Origin: a virus
Length of the DNA stretch: 64,000 nucleotides
Direction: 5' to 3' (one strand)
IMG/VR virus record: IMGVR_UViG_3300031952_000001
Span: 62,001-126,000 of that record
The first letter of the stretch is position 1, and each line of letters begins with the position of its first letter. The notes under the pieces are model-generated. The model was not told the origin of the DNA and ran no database searches. It saw only the letters and a list, made by a program, of their open reading frames with translations. This document shows, piece by piece, positions 42,424 to 50,687 of the stretch. The position numbers were made by a program, and so were the translations under genes.

Positions 42424-43146
42424 ATGCGTCTCATACACGTCAGCGATCTGCACATCAAGGCCCTCCCGAGGGAGAACAAGGCGGTCCGCGAAAAGCTGCA
42501 CGGGGCTCTAAAGCTCGTCGGCTCGACCGATAAGCTCGTCATCACGGGCGACATCACCGACGATGGCTTGGAGAGCCAGTACGCACAAGCCTTGGAGATG
42601 CTCCTGCCGTTCAAGGGGCGCATCGTCATGTGCCCGGGGAACCACGACTACGGTCTCCTGGGCTCCTTCTTCGATGTCAAGTCCGCGAGGCGCTGGTACC
42701 GGCTCTGCGAGGATCTGGAGGTCCACGACCTCACCGAGCTGAAGGTCGACGGGTTCGTGGTCGGGCAGATCCTGGCTCTGGACACTTGTCTGGGTCACGG
42801 AAGCATCATCGATTTCTCCCAGGGCCGGGTTGGGTTCTGGCAGCGGCGTGAGCTGAAGAAGTTCCTCGCGCGGACGTACAAGAGCCGGATGGTCAGCATC
42901 GTCATCATGCACCACACTCCCTTCTACGCGGAGTGGTTCTGCCGTCTCCAGGACGCCAAGAAGTTCTTCGATACGGTGCTCGGCCAGGCGGACTACGTCC
43001 TGATGGGTCACGAGCACAAGGAGAAGCGATCCCACTACCCGATGAAGGAGCCCGAGGAGAGAGCCATCACGCAGTTCTACTGTGCAGGTGCCTTGTTCCA
43101 GGACAAGACCAGCCCCACCATCATCCATCTGCACGACGCTCGATGA
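42424..43146 (+). CDS. Calcineurin-like phosphoesterase (CpdA/cyclic-nucleotide type)
   Basis: 240 residues. All metallophosphoesterase motifs are present: V-S-D-L-H-I (residue 5), T-G-D-I-T-D-D-G (40), P-G-N-H-D-Y-G (71), M-H-H-T-P (about 161) and G-H-E-H (about 198). The class includes the 3',5'-cyclic-AMP phosphodiesterase CpdA. It differs from the SbcD-like protein at 4051 in size and motif set. Placed next to a Tad2-like gene, so hydrolysis of a cyclic-nucleotide defence signal is an attractive guess. AAAGGGAGGC upstream. Confidence 0.85.
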   Translation: MRLIHVSDLHIKALPRENKAVREKLHGALKLVGSTDKLVITGDITDDGLESQYAQALEMLLPFKGRIVMCPGNHDYGLLGSFFDVKSARRWYRLCEDLEVHDLTELKVDGFVVGQILALDTCLGHGSIIDFSQGRVGFWQRRELKKFLARTYKSRMVSIVIMHHTPFYAEWFCRLQDAKKFFDTVLGQADYVLMGHEHKEKRSHYPMKEPEERAITQFYCAGALFQDKTSPTIIHLHDAR

Positions 43147-43153
43147 TTGCCTC

Positions 43154-43181
43154 TTGACTTTCCCCCAGGCATACCTATAGT
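43154..43181 (+). promoter_or_regulatory. Sigma-70-type promoter
   Basis: TTGACT, 16-nt spacer, TATAGT; begins 8 nt after the phosphoesterase stop. Confidence 0.75.
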
Positions 43182-43224
43182 GTGAAACCTAGCTGCGTAT
43201 AGCTACAACATCCGGAGGGACGAG

Positions 43225-43800
43225 ATGAACGAGAAGACGGGGAAGACCGAGAAGGCCGAAGAGAAGGTGATCGCTGCCAAGTCCGAGGGCTCGCCCAAGG
43301 CTACCCTGGGGGATGTCGCGGAGGTGGTGCCGCTGAAGCATCTGGAGGCAGAGAAAGATCTGCACGCGATCACTCTCAACCTCTTGAAGAAGGCCGAGAC
43401 CGAGCTGGCGGCGGCGAAGTCCATCGTGTCCGACCGGGACGAGGTGATCAAGGCTCACGACAAGATCTTTCGCGAAGTCGAAGACATCCGCAACCTGGCG
43501 GTCAAGGAGACCTGCGAGGCGAAGAGCAAGCTCGTGGTCGCCAACAAGGTCATCGAGAGCCTGAAGACGGACATTGAGAACCTCAAGCTCGACGTGGAGA
43601 GGAGGAGGAGCAAGGTCAAGCTGGCTACGGCGATGGCGGTGGAGTACCGGAGAGAGTCCGCGAAGCTGCACGCCCGGCTCACCTCCGAGGGCATCCCGCT
43701 GGAGCCGCTGTCCGAGGAGCCCGTTCTCGACGAGGAGGAGTACCCCGTCGAGGAGGGCACGATGCCGGTGCTAGAGGCCCAGGTAGTCGTGCCCGAGTAG
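43225..43800 (+). CDS. Coiled-coil protein
   Basis: 191 residues, mostly one long coiled coil (residues about 35-150; KSIVSDRDEVIKAHDKIFRE, then a second heptad block around VIESLKTDIENLKLDVE). Acidic C-terminal tail (DEEEYPVEEG). GGAGGGACGAG upstream. No family recognised. Confidence 0.65.
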   Translation: MNEKTGKTEKAEEKVIAAKSEGSPKATLGDVAEVVPLKHLEAEKDLHAITLNLLKKAETELAAAKSIVSDRDEVIKAHDKIFREVEDIRNLAVKETCEAKSKLVVANKVIESLKTDIENLKLDVERRRSKVKLATAMAVEYRRESAKLHARLTSEGIPLEPLSEEPVLDEEEYPVEEGTMPVLEAQVVVPE

Positions 43801-43803
43801 CCG

Positions 43804-44037
43804 GTGATCCACCTCAAGGAACAGCTCTCCCCGAAGAAGGGTGGCGAGGACTCCTGGATCTGCGGCCGGTGCTTCTTCTGCGGGGCCCCAACACGCTACT
43901 GGCACGAGAAGACCTCGACCCCGGTGTGCCTGCCATGTGGCAATAAGCGCCTCGTGGTGGAGCTGCCAGAGCCCTCAGAACCGATCCAGAGGTTGAAGCC
44001 GCAGGAGCGGCTCAAGGAGCGTCGAAAGACCTCTTGA
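43804..44037 (+). CDS. Small zinc-ribbon protein
   Basis: 77 residues from GTG 43804. C-G-R-C-F-F-C and C-L-P-C are probable zinc ligands; basic C-terminus (RLKPQERLKERRK). The start is not well fixed. Confidence 0.55.
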   Translation: MIHLKEQLSPKKGGEDSWICGRCFFCGAPTRYWHEKTSTPVCLPCGNKRLVVELPEPSEPIQRLKPQERLKERRKTS

Positions 44038-44061
44038 CTTCTCAACAGGGCTGGCTATAGT
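44034..44061 (+). promoter_or_regulatory. Sigma-70-type promoter
   Basis: TTGACT, 16-nt spacer, TATAGT; drives the operon at 44084. Confidence 0.75.
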
Positions 44062-44083
44062 TCGGAGAGAGCATGGAGGAATC

Positions 44084-44362
44084 ATGACGACCAAGTACGA
44101 GGAGGCGCAGAAGCGCGTCACCGAGAAGAACCCTTGCGGGCTGACTCTGAGGCAGCGTCTGAAGGTTTGGTTCTGGGGGACGCGAGTGGGTGTTGCCCTC
44201 CATGCTCTGATGGGCAGGCCCACGGCGTACAAGCTGACCGTTCAAGGCACCTTGTGCCTCAAGTCGAACTCTTTGATAGTAGGCTGTAGGATCTACCCTC
44301 CGCTAGACCTCCCGAGGCTGATCGGCCCTACTTCGGAGTGCATGGAGCTTCGCCGTGGCTGA
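44084..44362 (+). CDS. Hypothetical small protein
   Basis: 92 residues; GGAGGAATC upstream. Basic with one amphipathic hydrophobic stretch (LRQRLKVWFWGTRVGVALHA) that may associate with membrane. No family recognised. Confidence 0.6.
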   Translation: MTTKYEEAQKRVTEKNPCGLTLRQRLKVWFWGTRVGVALHALMGRPTAYKLTVQGTLCLKSNSLIVGCRIYPPLDLPRLIGPTSECMELRRG

Positions 44363-44771
44363 GGTGTGCCCACTCTGCGGGGAGAACCTGGAGCCTGGGG
44401 GTGCAGCTCGCCGGGCTGGATGGAAGGTCTGCACCCACCACCGCATTCTGATCATGGCTTCGAAGTACGAGACCCGGTGCAACGAGTGCATGGGCCGGAT
44501 CATGCTGGGCGAGGAGATCCTGCTCTGGAAGGATGGCGAGGGTGGGAGCTGGGTGGTGCTGCACAAGAAGGAGCGCTGCAAAGGCGCAGTGAACTTCGTG
44601 GAGAACGCCCCTGCCGGTCCCTGGGCCACGCTGTACCTGGTTCCAGGAGCACCGACCGAGGTCGTGAAGGCGGCCTACCGTGCGCTGGCGCAGAAGTACC
44701 ATCCCGACCACGGAGGAGACACAGCCAAGATGCAGGCGCTCAATGCGGCGATGGGGAAGCTGGTGAAGTAG
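44355..44771 (+). CDS. Zinc-ribbon plus J-domain co-chaperone
   Basis: 138 residues from GTG 44355. The N-terminal part has two Cys pairs (C-P-L-C near 5; C-N-E-C near 43). The last 50 residues are a J-domain: WATLYLVPGAPTEVVKAAYR, then ALAQKYHPDHGGD with the essential HPD, then a final helix. The J-domain is C-terminal, opposite to classical DnaJ. It should stimulate host DnaK toward a client chosen by the zinc part, a strategy like that of other viral J-proteins (inference). Confidence 0.8.
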   Translation: MAEVCPLCGENLEPGGAARRAGWKVCTHHRILIMASKYETRCNECMGRIMLGEEILLWKDGEGGSWVVLHKKERCKGAVNFVENAPAGPWATLYLVPGAPTEVVKAAYRALAQKYHPDHGGDTAKMQALNAAMGKLVK

Positions 44772-44987
44772 ATGGACAAGCCGAAGACCCAGGTCGAGGA
44801 AGCCAAGGAGCAGATCAATGCGCTCGTGCACGAAGCACTCGGTCTCGATCCTGCTTTGAATCCCTACGCAGAGGTGGGTAAGGTTTTGGCTGACAACTAC
44901 ATCGCTCGGCGGGATGCGTATCGGAAGTTCCAGGAAGATCTGCACAAGATTTTCAATAAGATGGGGATCCCCGAGGAGAAGAAGTAG
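44772..44987 (+). CDS. Hypothetical helical protein
   Basis: 71 residues, abutting the J-domain gene. All helical (EEAKEQINALVHEALGLDPA; YRKFQEDLHKIFNKMG). May act with the J-protein. No family. Confidence 0.58.
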   Translation: MDKPKTQVEEAKEQINALVHEALGLDPALNPYAEVGKVLADNYIARRDAYRKFQEDLHKIFNKMGIPEEKK

Positions 44988-45416
44988 ATGTCGATCATCT
45001 GGGTATTCACTATCGCGTGCATCATCCTCTTCGGTGGAGGCTTCATCTGGGGCTTTGTCGTGCGTGGTTGGGAGGTGAAGAAGCTGGAGAAGAAGTACGA
45101 TGACTACTTCCAGCTCTCCATTGCGCGCATGTGTGATACCGACGATGAACTGCATTGCTACCGTGAGGACGCCGTTCGACTCTGGAACGAGGTCATCAAG
45201 TACGACAAGACCATCCCGTCGAGAGGACAGGTCTGGATCGACAAGGCGACGTCACGAAGCGGCAGGCCGCGTTCACAGGTGGAAGTCATTTGCGCGTTAC
45301 TGGATTGGATGAGAGAGGGAGTGGACGAATACGTTTGTTCCGAGCCAAGGTATATTGGCTCAATTCCTCCGAGGGTTGAGCTACCCTGTACACCTAAAAA
45401 GAAGGAGGCGAAATGA
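44988..45416 (+). CDS. Membrane-anchored hypothetical protein
   Basis: 142 residues. N-terminal transmembrane helix (IIWVFTIACIILFGGGFIWG) with a cytosolic helical domain behind it (VKKLEKKYDDYFQLSIARMC). Abuts the previous gene. Unknown function. Confidence 0.6.
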   Translation: MSIIWVFTIACIILFGGGFIWGFVVRGWEVKKLEKKYDDYFQLSIARMCDTDDELHCYREDAVRLWNEVIKYDKTIPSRGQVWIDKATSRSGRPRSQVEVICALLDWMREGVDEYVCSEPRYIGSIPPRVELPCTPKKKEAK

Positions 45417-45697
45417 AGCCGTACACCTGGAAAAAGATCGCAGAGGCGTCGAAGGCGGAGAAGAAGCTCATCGTCGAAACGTACGGGTTGCTCGGGGCGG
45501 TCGCCATCGAGCTATCTCATGCGATGACTGGCGCTTTGCTGGTGGACAGCATGACGGCTTGCGCGGTTCACAAGCATCTTCGCCTCTGCGGACTCTGTGT
45601 ATTCGAAACTCAGAGTTGCGACTATGAAGGCGCGAGGAAGAACAACTGGATCAAGTGGTACGCCGAGCTGCACAAGGCCTCCAGGAAGAAGAAGTGA
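45413..45697 (+). CDS. Hypothetical Cys-containing protein
   Basis: 94 residues; AGAAGGAGGCGA before ATG. Helical (IAEASKAEKKLIVETYGLLG) with C-G-L-C and two more Cys. Overlaps both neighbours. Unknown. Confidence 0.58.
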   Translation: MKPYTWKKIAEASKAEKKLIVETYGLLGAVAIELSHAMTGALLVDSMTACAVHKHLRLCGLCVFETQSCDYEGARKNNWIKWYAELHKASRKKK

Positions 45698-46494
45698 GCA
45701 CCGACCGGCGCAAAGCCCTGATCGAGAAGATCCGCCTCCTCTTCAACAGAGCGGAGCGCGCGGTCATCGATGCAGACGACCCAGCTTCCGTAGACCATGA
45801 AGCTCAGCTCGCGCTGGAGACGGCGCGTCGGCTGATGCTCCAACACGGCATCGAGGAGTCGGAGCTGGAGGGTACCACCGTCCGTCGAGGAACCCCTGCC
45901 GAAGGCAGCGCTTTGACGGTTACATTGTCAATGTCCAAGCCGGCGAAGTGGGTGCTGTCCCTGGCGGTCGTCATCGCGGACTACTTCTCATGCAAGGCGA
46001 TCTACATCCCAGCCACGAAGAAGCTGAAGGGTGAGATCATCTTCTGCGGTGTCAACATAGGCATCGAGGCCTCCGCGTATGCCTTCGACTCCGTCCTGAA
46101 CCAGATCCGGGTGCTCTCCAAGAAGTACAAAGTGGACAATCGGAGTTGGGAATACTCTAGGCTCCTGCAACTCCGCTTCCGCACCTGGGAGGAGTACAGG
46201 GCCAAGGCCAAGTCCGAATACTGCTTCGGCATCGTGGTGGGGCTCAACGCTCGGCTGGAGGAACTGCGAAAGCAGGAAGCCGCTACTCCCGAGGACGCGC
46301 CCACCACGGCGTTGGCGATCTCGTACTCGACGGTCGCGGATGAGATCGCGCTGATGGTTGATCCCGATCTGTCGGAGTTACTACCTCCACCTCCGATGTG
46401 GACGGGGAACAAGCACCTCCAGGCCGGGATAGAAGACTCGAAGGATGTCCATATCACCCGGGGGCTCGGGGCTCCTGAGGAGGAGACCAAGTGA
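45694..46494 (+). CDS. DUF2786-family protein
   Basis: 266 residues from GTG 45694. The first 65 residues fit DUF2786 (KALIEKIRLLFNRAERAV, then EAQLALETARRLMLQHGIEE). The following 120 residues have a central hydrophobic helix and F-C-G-V-N-I-G-I-E-A, which also resembles the C-terminal half of that family. The role of DUF2786 proteins is not known. Overlaps the preceding and following genes. Confidence 0.66.
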   Translation: MSTDRRKALIEKIRLLFNRAERAVIDADDPASVDHEAQLALETARRLMLQHGIEESELEGTTVRRGTPAEGSALTVTLSMSKPAKWVLSLAVVIADYFSCKAIYIPATKKLKGEIIFCGVNIGIEASAYAFDSVLNQIRVLSKKYKVDNRSWEYSRLLQLRFRTWEEYRAKAKSEYCFGIVVGLNARLEELRKQEAATPEDAPTTALAISYSTVADEIALMVDPDLSELLPPPPMWTGNKHLQAGIEDSKDVHITRGLGAPEEETK

Positions 46495-46871
46495 AGTTCC
46501 GAGTCCTCAAGCCGGTGGCCTCCGAGTGGGTCGAGTCCGAGGGATCCGTCGAGGACGCCATCCAAGGCCATCATGCAGACGCTCCGGAGAACTTCGCTCA
46601 CGGTGACGGCAGCACGTACCGGATTTATCTCTCCGAGGAAGAGAGCACTGAGGATGTTCGCGAGATCATGAGCTTGAGGCTCTACGAGACCGAGGACGGG
46701 CAGAAGCTCATCTCGACCATCTACCACACAGGGATCTTCCGACAGGGTGGTTTCAAGGACAAGCCTCTAAGAGACCGTACCATTCAGAAGATCTGTGAGG
46801 AGTTGGGTACGACACGAGAGAAGCTGTTCGCTCGTAACCCTGGAGAAGAAAAATACAGGTGGTCGAAATGA
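46491..46871 (+). CDS. Hypothetical protein
   Basis: 126 residues from GTG 46491. Beta-alpha fold (TYRIYLSEEESTEDVREIMS; DRTIQKICEELGTTREKLF). Overlaps both neighbours. Unknown. Confidence 0.6.
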   Translation: MKFRVLKPVASEWVESEGSVEDAIQGHHADAPENFAHGDGSTYRIYLSEEESTEDVREIMSLRLYETEDGQKLISTIYHTGIFRQGGFKDKPLRDRTIQKICEELGTTREKLFARNPGEEKYRWSK

Positions 46872-47449
46872 ATGCTCTCCTTCTCATCCTGGCCTTCGCC
46901 CTGTTCCAGCCCACCGACACGGTGGTCTTCGTGGGGGACAGCATCACGGCCGGGTACTACCCTGAGATCGCGGCCAAGGCCTTGCACACGCCGCTGTACC
47001 GGTACGCGGTGCAGGGGGCACGGATCAAGCGGATCCACAAGCTGGTCGACAAGGCGCTCGCGAGGAGGCCCACCTACGTGGTGCTGTACGCCGGTCTCAA
47101 CGACTGCGCGGATGCGAATTCGGATCCCTACATCGTCTTCAACAGGCTTGAACGTCTGGTGCGGAAGATCGAGTTCTCAGACTCGACGCCCGTCGTAGTG
47201 AAGCACCACGGATGGTTCGGGGAGCCGAAGTCGTGGCATGGTTCTGCCTGCTCGTACCTGCTCAACTCGATGATGGAGTCGCGCTGGGAGGGCTACATCC
47301 GCATGGTCGACACCCGGTATCTCGCGGACCAGGAAGACACCCTGCTCAAGGAGTACGACGCCGGGGATGGGCTACACCTCAACTACCGGGGTCACAAGGC
47401 TCTTGCCGAGATGGTGGTCGACGAGCTGAGGAAGAAGGGTGGCAGGTAG
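46868..47449 (+). CDS. SGNH (GDSL-type) hydrolase, probably exported
   Basis: 193 residues from ATG 46868. The N-terminal hydrophobic segment (MNALLLILAFALF) is a short signal sequence. SGNH blocks are in order: V-F-V-G-D-S-I-T-A-G (nucleophile Ser), then a Gly-containing strand, Y-A-G-L-N-D (Asn) and D-G-L-H-L-N (Asp/His). Such enzymes remove acyl groups from sugars, lipids or cell-wall polymers. An action on the host envelope is the likely purpose. Confidence 0.82.
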   Translation: MNALLLILAFALFQPTDTVVFVGDSITAGYYPEIAAKALHTPLYRYAVQGARIKRIHKLVDKALARRPTYVVLYAGLNDCADANSDPYIVFNRLERLVRKIEFSDSTPVVVKHHGWFGEPKSWHGSACSYLLNSMMESRWEGYIRMVDTRYLADQEDTLLKEYDAGDGLHLNYRGHKALAEMVVDELRKKGGR

Positions 47450-47699
47450 TTTGGAACTGGATTGCTTCAACCTTGATCGTCTTGTAGTCCTGGAGTACCT
47501 CTGGAGGAATAGAGGTGAATGGCGTACGGGCTTTTCTGTGGTCACCTGGTGGCAGTCCAGGTGCCTCATGAAGCACATGACCGGCTCTAACGGTGAGCGC
47601 CCCATTTTCCCTGGGTGTTGGCTCGTACGGATTCACTCTGATCCTCACATAGAGTGCTGGCCTGCTTCGGAGCGCTTCTTTCGGAAGCATGCTGCATAA
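47439..47699 (+). CDS. Hypothetical small protein
   Basis: 86 residues from GTG 47439, overlapping the hydrolase gene end. Trp-rich (VLEYLWRNRGEWRTGFSVVT; CWLVRIHSDPHIECW). Start uncertain. No family. Confidence 0.5.
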   Translation: MAGSLELDCFNLDRLVVLEYLWRNRGEWRTGFSVVTWWQSRCLMKHMTGSNGERPIFPGCWLVRIHSDPHIECWPASERFFRKHAA

Positions 47700-47713
47700 G
47701 GGGTTGAGAGGTC

Positions 47714-47741
47714 TTGACACTTCGCAAGTGATGGTTAGATT
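47714..47741 (+). promoter_or_regulatory. Sigma-70-type promoter
   Basis: TTGACA, 16-nt spacer, TAGATT, preceded by GGTT as in the downstream promoter family. Confidence 0.7.
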
Positions 47742-47758
47742 GGCCGTGGAGGGTTCAG

Positions 47759-48073
47759 ATGGTTAAAGCTGCGGGCAGGATGCACGGGTCCTTCGAGGAG
47801 CGGATGTTGAACAACCTGGAGAAGAGCACCAAGAAGAAGCGGTCGGGTGGGAAGCTCACGCGACAGCAGGTGATCCGCGCGCTGAAACGTCTCGAACGGG
47901 GCTGGCCCGAAGACCTATGGATCTTCGCAGCGGATTCGCAGTTGCATTTGATGGAGAAAAAAGACGGCTCCCACGCAATGACGGACAAGGAATCTCATTG
48001 GGGGGAGGGCGTCGATAGAGTGTTCATAGTTGATAGTTTTGATGGCATCGACGCTTCTGGAGGAGACTGGTAA
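47759..48073 (+). CDS. Hypothetical basic protein
   Basis: 104 residues; GGAGG upstream. N-terminal basic helix (NLEKSTKKKRSGGKLTRQQV) and a beta-type C-terminal part (DLWIFAADSQLHLMEKKDGS; VDRVFIVDSFDG). It begins 20 nt after the promoter and precedes the Toprim gene. Unknown. Confidence 0.6.
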   Translation: MVKAAGRMHGSFEERMLNNLEKSTKKKRSGGKLTRQQVIRALKRLERGWPEDLWIFAADSQLHLMEKKDGSHAMTDKESHWGEGVDRVFIVDSFDGIDASGGDW

Positions 48074-48075
48074 CC

Positions 48076-48990
48076 ATGCGTGAGGCCTTCATCACAGGCA
48101 AGGATTTCAAGAGGGATGCTCTTGAGATCATCGAGCGGTGCAACGAGATCCTGAACGAGTTCGCCGCTCAGGGCATAGACCTGTCCTTGCGCGGTCTCTA
48201 CTACAGGCTCGTCGCCCGGGGGTACATCCCCAACACCGACCAGAGCTACAAGCGCATCGGCAACATCGTGAGCGATGCTCGGCTCGCCGGCCTGATCGAC
48301 TGGGACCGCATCATCGACCGCGTCCGCGAGACCGTGACCCCGTCGCACTGGGAGAGCCCGGCCGAGATCGTTCGGGTAGCTGCCCGGCAGTTCGCCATCG
48401 ATAAGTGGGAGAACCAGCCGACACGGGTCGAGGTGATCGCTGAGAAGGATGCTGTTTCCAGCATCTTGGAGCCGGTGTGCCGCGAGCTGGACATCCCATA
48501 CACCGCGAACCGTGGGTACGCCTCCTCGTCCTTGATGTACCAGCGGGGCAAGGCCCTCGGGAAGATCCTGCGTGGAAGCCTGGAGAGGGGCGGTGGTCAG
48601 CACGTCCTGGTGCTCTACTTCGGCGACCACGATCCGAGTGGACTCGATATGGACAGGGACGTCGAGGATCGCCTTAGGCAGTTCGCGAAAACCAGTCAAT
48701 GCACTCACGAGCTGAAGGTGGTTCGGCTCGCGCTGACCTGGCCGCAGATCGAGGAGTACGAGCCCCCGGCGAACCCGGCCAAAGTCACAGACTCTCGCGC
48801 TGCCTCGTACATCACTCGGCATGGCGACGAGTCGTGGGAGCTGGACGCTCTGGACCCCATAGTCCTGAGTAATCTGGTGCGGAAGCACGTCCTGGAGGTC
48901 CGGGACGAGGAGCTGTGGGACGAGGCCGTAGAGCGCGAAAACGAGATGCGCAGCAAGCTGGGTGCAGCCATCGAGGCCATGGAGGACTAG
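48076..48990 (+). CDS. Toprim-domain protein, TopoVI-A/Spo11-like
   Basis: 304 residues. N-terminal helix-rich part with L-R-G-L-Y-Y-R-L-V-A-R-G and GLIDWDRIIDRVRE. Then a Toprim core: VEVIAEKDAVSSIL (catalytic Glu), GYASSSLMYQRG, and YFGDHDPSGLDMDRD (the DxD pair). This layout resembles the DNA-cleaving A subunit of topoisomerase VI, without an obvious catalytic Tyr assigned (YYR near residue 45 is a candidate). It could cut or nick DNA, or act as a nuclease. Widely seen type in phages, function not established. Confidence 0.72.
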   Translation: MREAFITGKDFKRDALEIIERCNEILNEFAAQGIDLSLRGLYYRLVARGYIPNTDQSYKRIGNIVSDARLAGLIDWDRIIDRVRETVTPSHWESPAEIVRVAARQFAIDKWENQPTRVEVIAEKDAVSSILEPVCRELDIPYTANRGYASSSLMYQRGKALGKILRGSLERGGGQHVLVLYFGDHDPSGLDMDRDVEDRLRQFAKTSQCTHELKVVRLALTWPQIEEYEPPANPAKVTDSRAASYITRHGDESWELDALDPIVLSNLVRKHVLEVRDEELWDEAVERENEMRSKLGAAIEAMED

Positions 48991-48991
48991 G

Positions 48992-49417
48992 ATGAGCCAC
49001 CCCGACGAACCGAGGTTCAACTACCCGCCGTGCCCTACTTGCGGAGGTAAGCAGGTTCGCATGAGCGCAACCGTTGCCAATCCGATCTGCCCGGTCTGCA
49101 TGCTCGACCAGGCCAAGTTCAAGGCTCTCGGAATCCCCAAGGAGGTTCTCGAAGAGGATACCCCGGCAGCGATTGCCCGAGAGTACGAGCAAAGGAAGGG
49201 TAGGATGCCCGTCTACCTGGAAGTCAAGCGCATCACCATCGTCCGCTCCGGGACGGACAAGGTGATCCTGCATGTCGGTCTCCCTGAGGGCTGCTACCCG
49301 TTCAAGGGGGATGCCTCGGTGACCATGGACGTGGCGCAGGGAAACGGAGTGGCCTACTGCCTGGATCACTTCCCTGGCGTACCCATCGAGGATCTGACTC
49401 ATCTGAAGGAGGGCTAA
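48992..49417 (+). CDS. Zinc-ribbon protein
   Basis: 141 residues from ATG 48992. C-P-T-C and C-P-V-C near residues 12 and 32 form a zinc ribbon; the C-terminal half looks like a beta domain (YLEVKRITIVRSGTDKVILH). No named family. Confidence 0.62.
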   Translation: MSHPDEPRFNYPPCPTCGGKQVRMSATVANPICPVCMLDQAKFKALGIPKEVLEEDTPAAIAREYEQRKGRMPVYLEVKRITIVRSGTDKVILHVGLPEGCYPFKGDASVTMDVAQGNGVAYCLDHFPGVPIEDLTHLKEG

Positions 49418-49418
49418 G

Positions 49419-49769
49419 ATGTCGAACGTGTTGATTCTCGAAGCGTCTGTGATCAAGGAGCACCTCAAGGACTTCAAGGGCGATCTGAAGGAGAAGCTGC
49501 GCTTCGCGATGCAGGAAGCTCACAAGGGTGTGGTCGGCATCGCGATCCTCTCTCCCGACGAGAAGTTCCGGGCTGCGGTCGCGGCTACGATCCTGGCCTC
49601 CGAGGGTGAGGAGAAGGAGCGCCTGGAGTGGGAGTCGAAGTGCCTCCAAGCCTTGTCCGCCGGGATAAGTGGCCTTCCGGTGAACATAGGGTTCGTTCTG
49701 GAGGAGGGTACATCACGGGGGTGGGAGCCTCTGGGCTTCCTGGCTCTCTGGAGAGAGGTGGTGGGGTAG
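49419..49769 (+). CDS. Hypothetical helical protein
   Basis: 116 residues; GGAGGGCTAAG upstream. Helical (ASVIKEHLKDFKGDLKEKLR; RAAVAATILASEGEEKERLE). Overlaps nothing but is tightly spaced. Unknown. Confidence 0.58.
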   Translation: MSNVLILEASVIKEHLKDFKGDLKEKLRFAMQEAHKGVVGIAILSPDEKFRAAVAATILASEGEEKERLEWESKCLQALSAGISGLPVNIGFVLEEGTSRGWEPLGFLALWREVVG

Positions 49770-49771
49770 GC

Positions 49772-49954
49772 ATGGAAAAAGACTGCACCCACTGCAAGCC
49801 CAGCGTCTGCCCTCTCTGCCAGGGCTGGGGTGAGGTACGCGATCCCAACCGAGCCGCAGGGCTCCAAGGCTCCTACCAGACGGACAAGAAGGTGGTCTGC
49901 CCGGCGTGTACCGGTACCGGAGTTGTCTGGCCTCCGTGTTCAGAAGGATGTTAG
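49772..49954 (+). CDS. Small DnaJ-like CxxC protein
   Basis: 60 residues. C-T-H-C, C-P-L-C-Q-G-W-G and C-P-A-C-T-G-T-G are two DnaJ-type zinc repeats plus one CxxC. Too small for a full DnaJ. Starts 2 nt after the preceding stop. Confidence 0.62.
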   Translation: MEKDCTHCKPSVCPLCQGWGEVRDPNRAAGLQGSYQTDKKVVCPACTGTGVVWPPCSEGC

Positions 49955-49962
49955 ATCACCTC

Positions 49963-49990
49963 TTGACTCACTGAGTAGTATGGTTACATT
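49963..49990 (+). promoter_or_regulatory. Family promoter TTGACT-N16-TACATT
   Basis: Member of the GGTTACATT promoter family, 30-60 nt before GTG 50022. Confidence 0.82.
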
Positions 49991-50021
49991 GGGGTTGTGG
50001 CCGAGTGCAAGGAGGTCTGCG

Positions 50022-50420
50022 GTGGCTGAGATGTTCGATATTGAGGATGTTGTGCCCTCCACGCCGGAGGAGCTTCGCCGTCAGGAGATCGACGAGCTGA
50101 AGGCTGGCTGGGCCTCGGACCCTTGTTTCGACATCGAGGATACCGAGGGCTTCGAGGATGTCCGAGAGGAGCTGGACAGCTTCCGTGTCGAGATGGAATA
50201 CAAGTGGGCGGAAGAGAAGGAAACCAGGCTCCGCCATTTGGCAAAGAAGTTCGGGTTCAACCTCGTAGGGGATGGGTTGTATGAGGGGGACACCCCCACC
50301 CACGTCATCCCCAGGATGTTCGCTTCGGAAATGGAGAAGCTCCTCGACCGCATCAATGGTCTGGAGGACAGGCTCGAACGGGTTGAGAACAGGATCGACG
50401 GTATAGAGGGGAACGACTAG
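50022..50420 (+). CDS. Acidic coiled-coil protein
   Basis: 132 residues from GTG 50022, with AAGGAGG 6-7 nt upstream (an ATG at 50031 is less well spaced). Acidic N-terminus and a C-terminal coiled coil (MEKLLDRINGLEDRLERVEN). Unknown. Confidence 0.62.
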   Translation: MAEMFDIEDVVPSTPEELRRQEIDELKAGWASDPCFDIEDTEGFEDVREELDSFRVEMEYKWAEEKETRLRHLAKKFGFNLVGDGLYEGDTPTHVIPRMFASEMEKLLDRINGLEDRLERVENRIDGIEGND

Positions 50421-50687
50421 ATGGGCACGAACTACTACATCGGTGACCTCACGGTAGATGATGACGAGGATGACCCCAAGTTCCACATCGGGAAGGTGTG
50501 TACCCTTCATGAAGGACGGCTGCACTTCGTCTGGGCGCAGCGGATGACCAAGGCCCTCAAGGCTCGGATCGCGGAGAAGGGGGTCCTTGATGACTGCGGT
50601 AGGCGCTACAACGAAGCGGAGTTCCGTGACGTGCTCAACGATTGCCACACTTCCGACTTCAATAGTGCCGGCAAGAAGTTCTGCTGA
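50421..50687 (+). CDS. Small phage protein of the MGTNYY type
   Basis: 88 residues abutting the previous gene. Starts M-G-T-N-Y-Y and has F-H-I-G-K-V, features of a widespread small phage protein of unknown role. Three Cys towards the end. Confidence 0.6.
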   Translation: MGTNYYIGDLTVDDDEDDPKFHIGKVCTLHEGRLHFVWAQRMTKALKARIAEKGVLDDCGRRYNEAEFRDVLNDCHTSDFNSAGKKFC

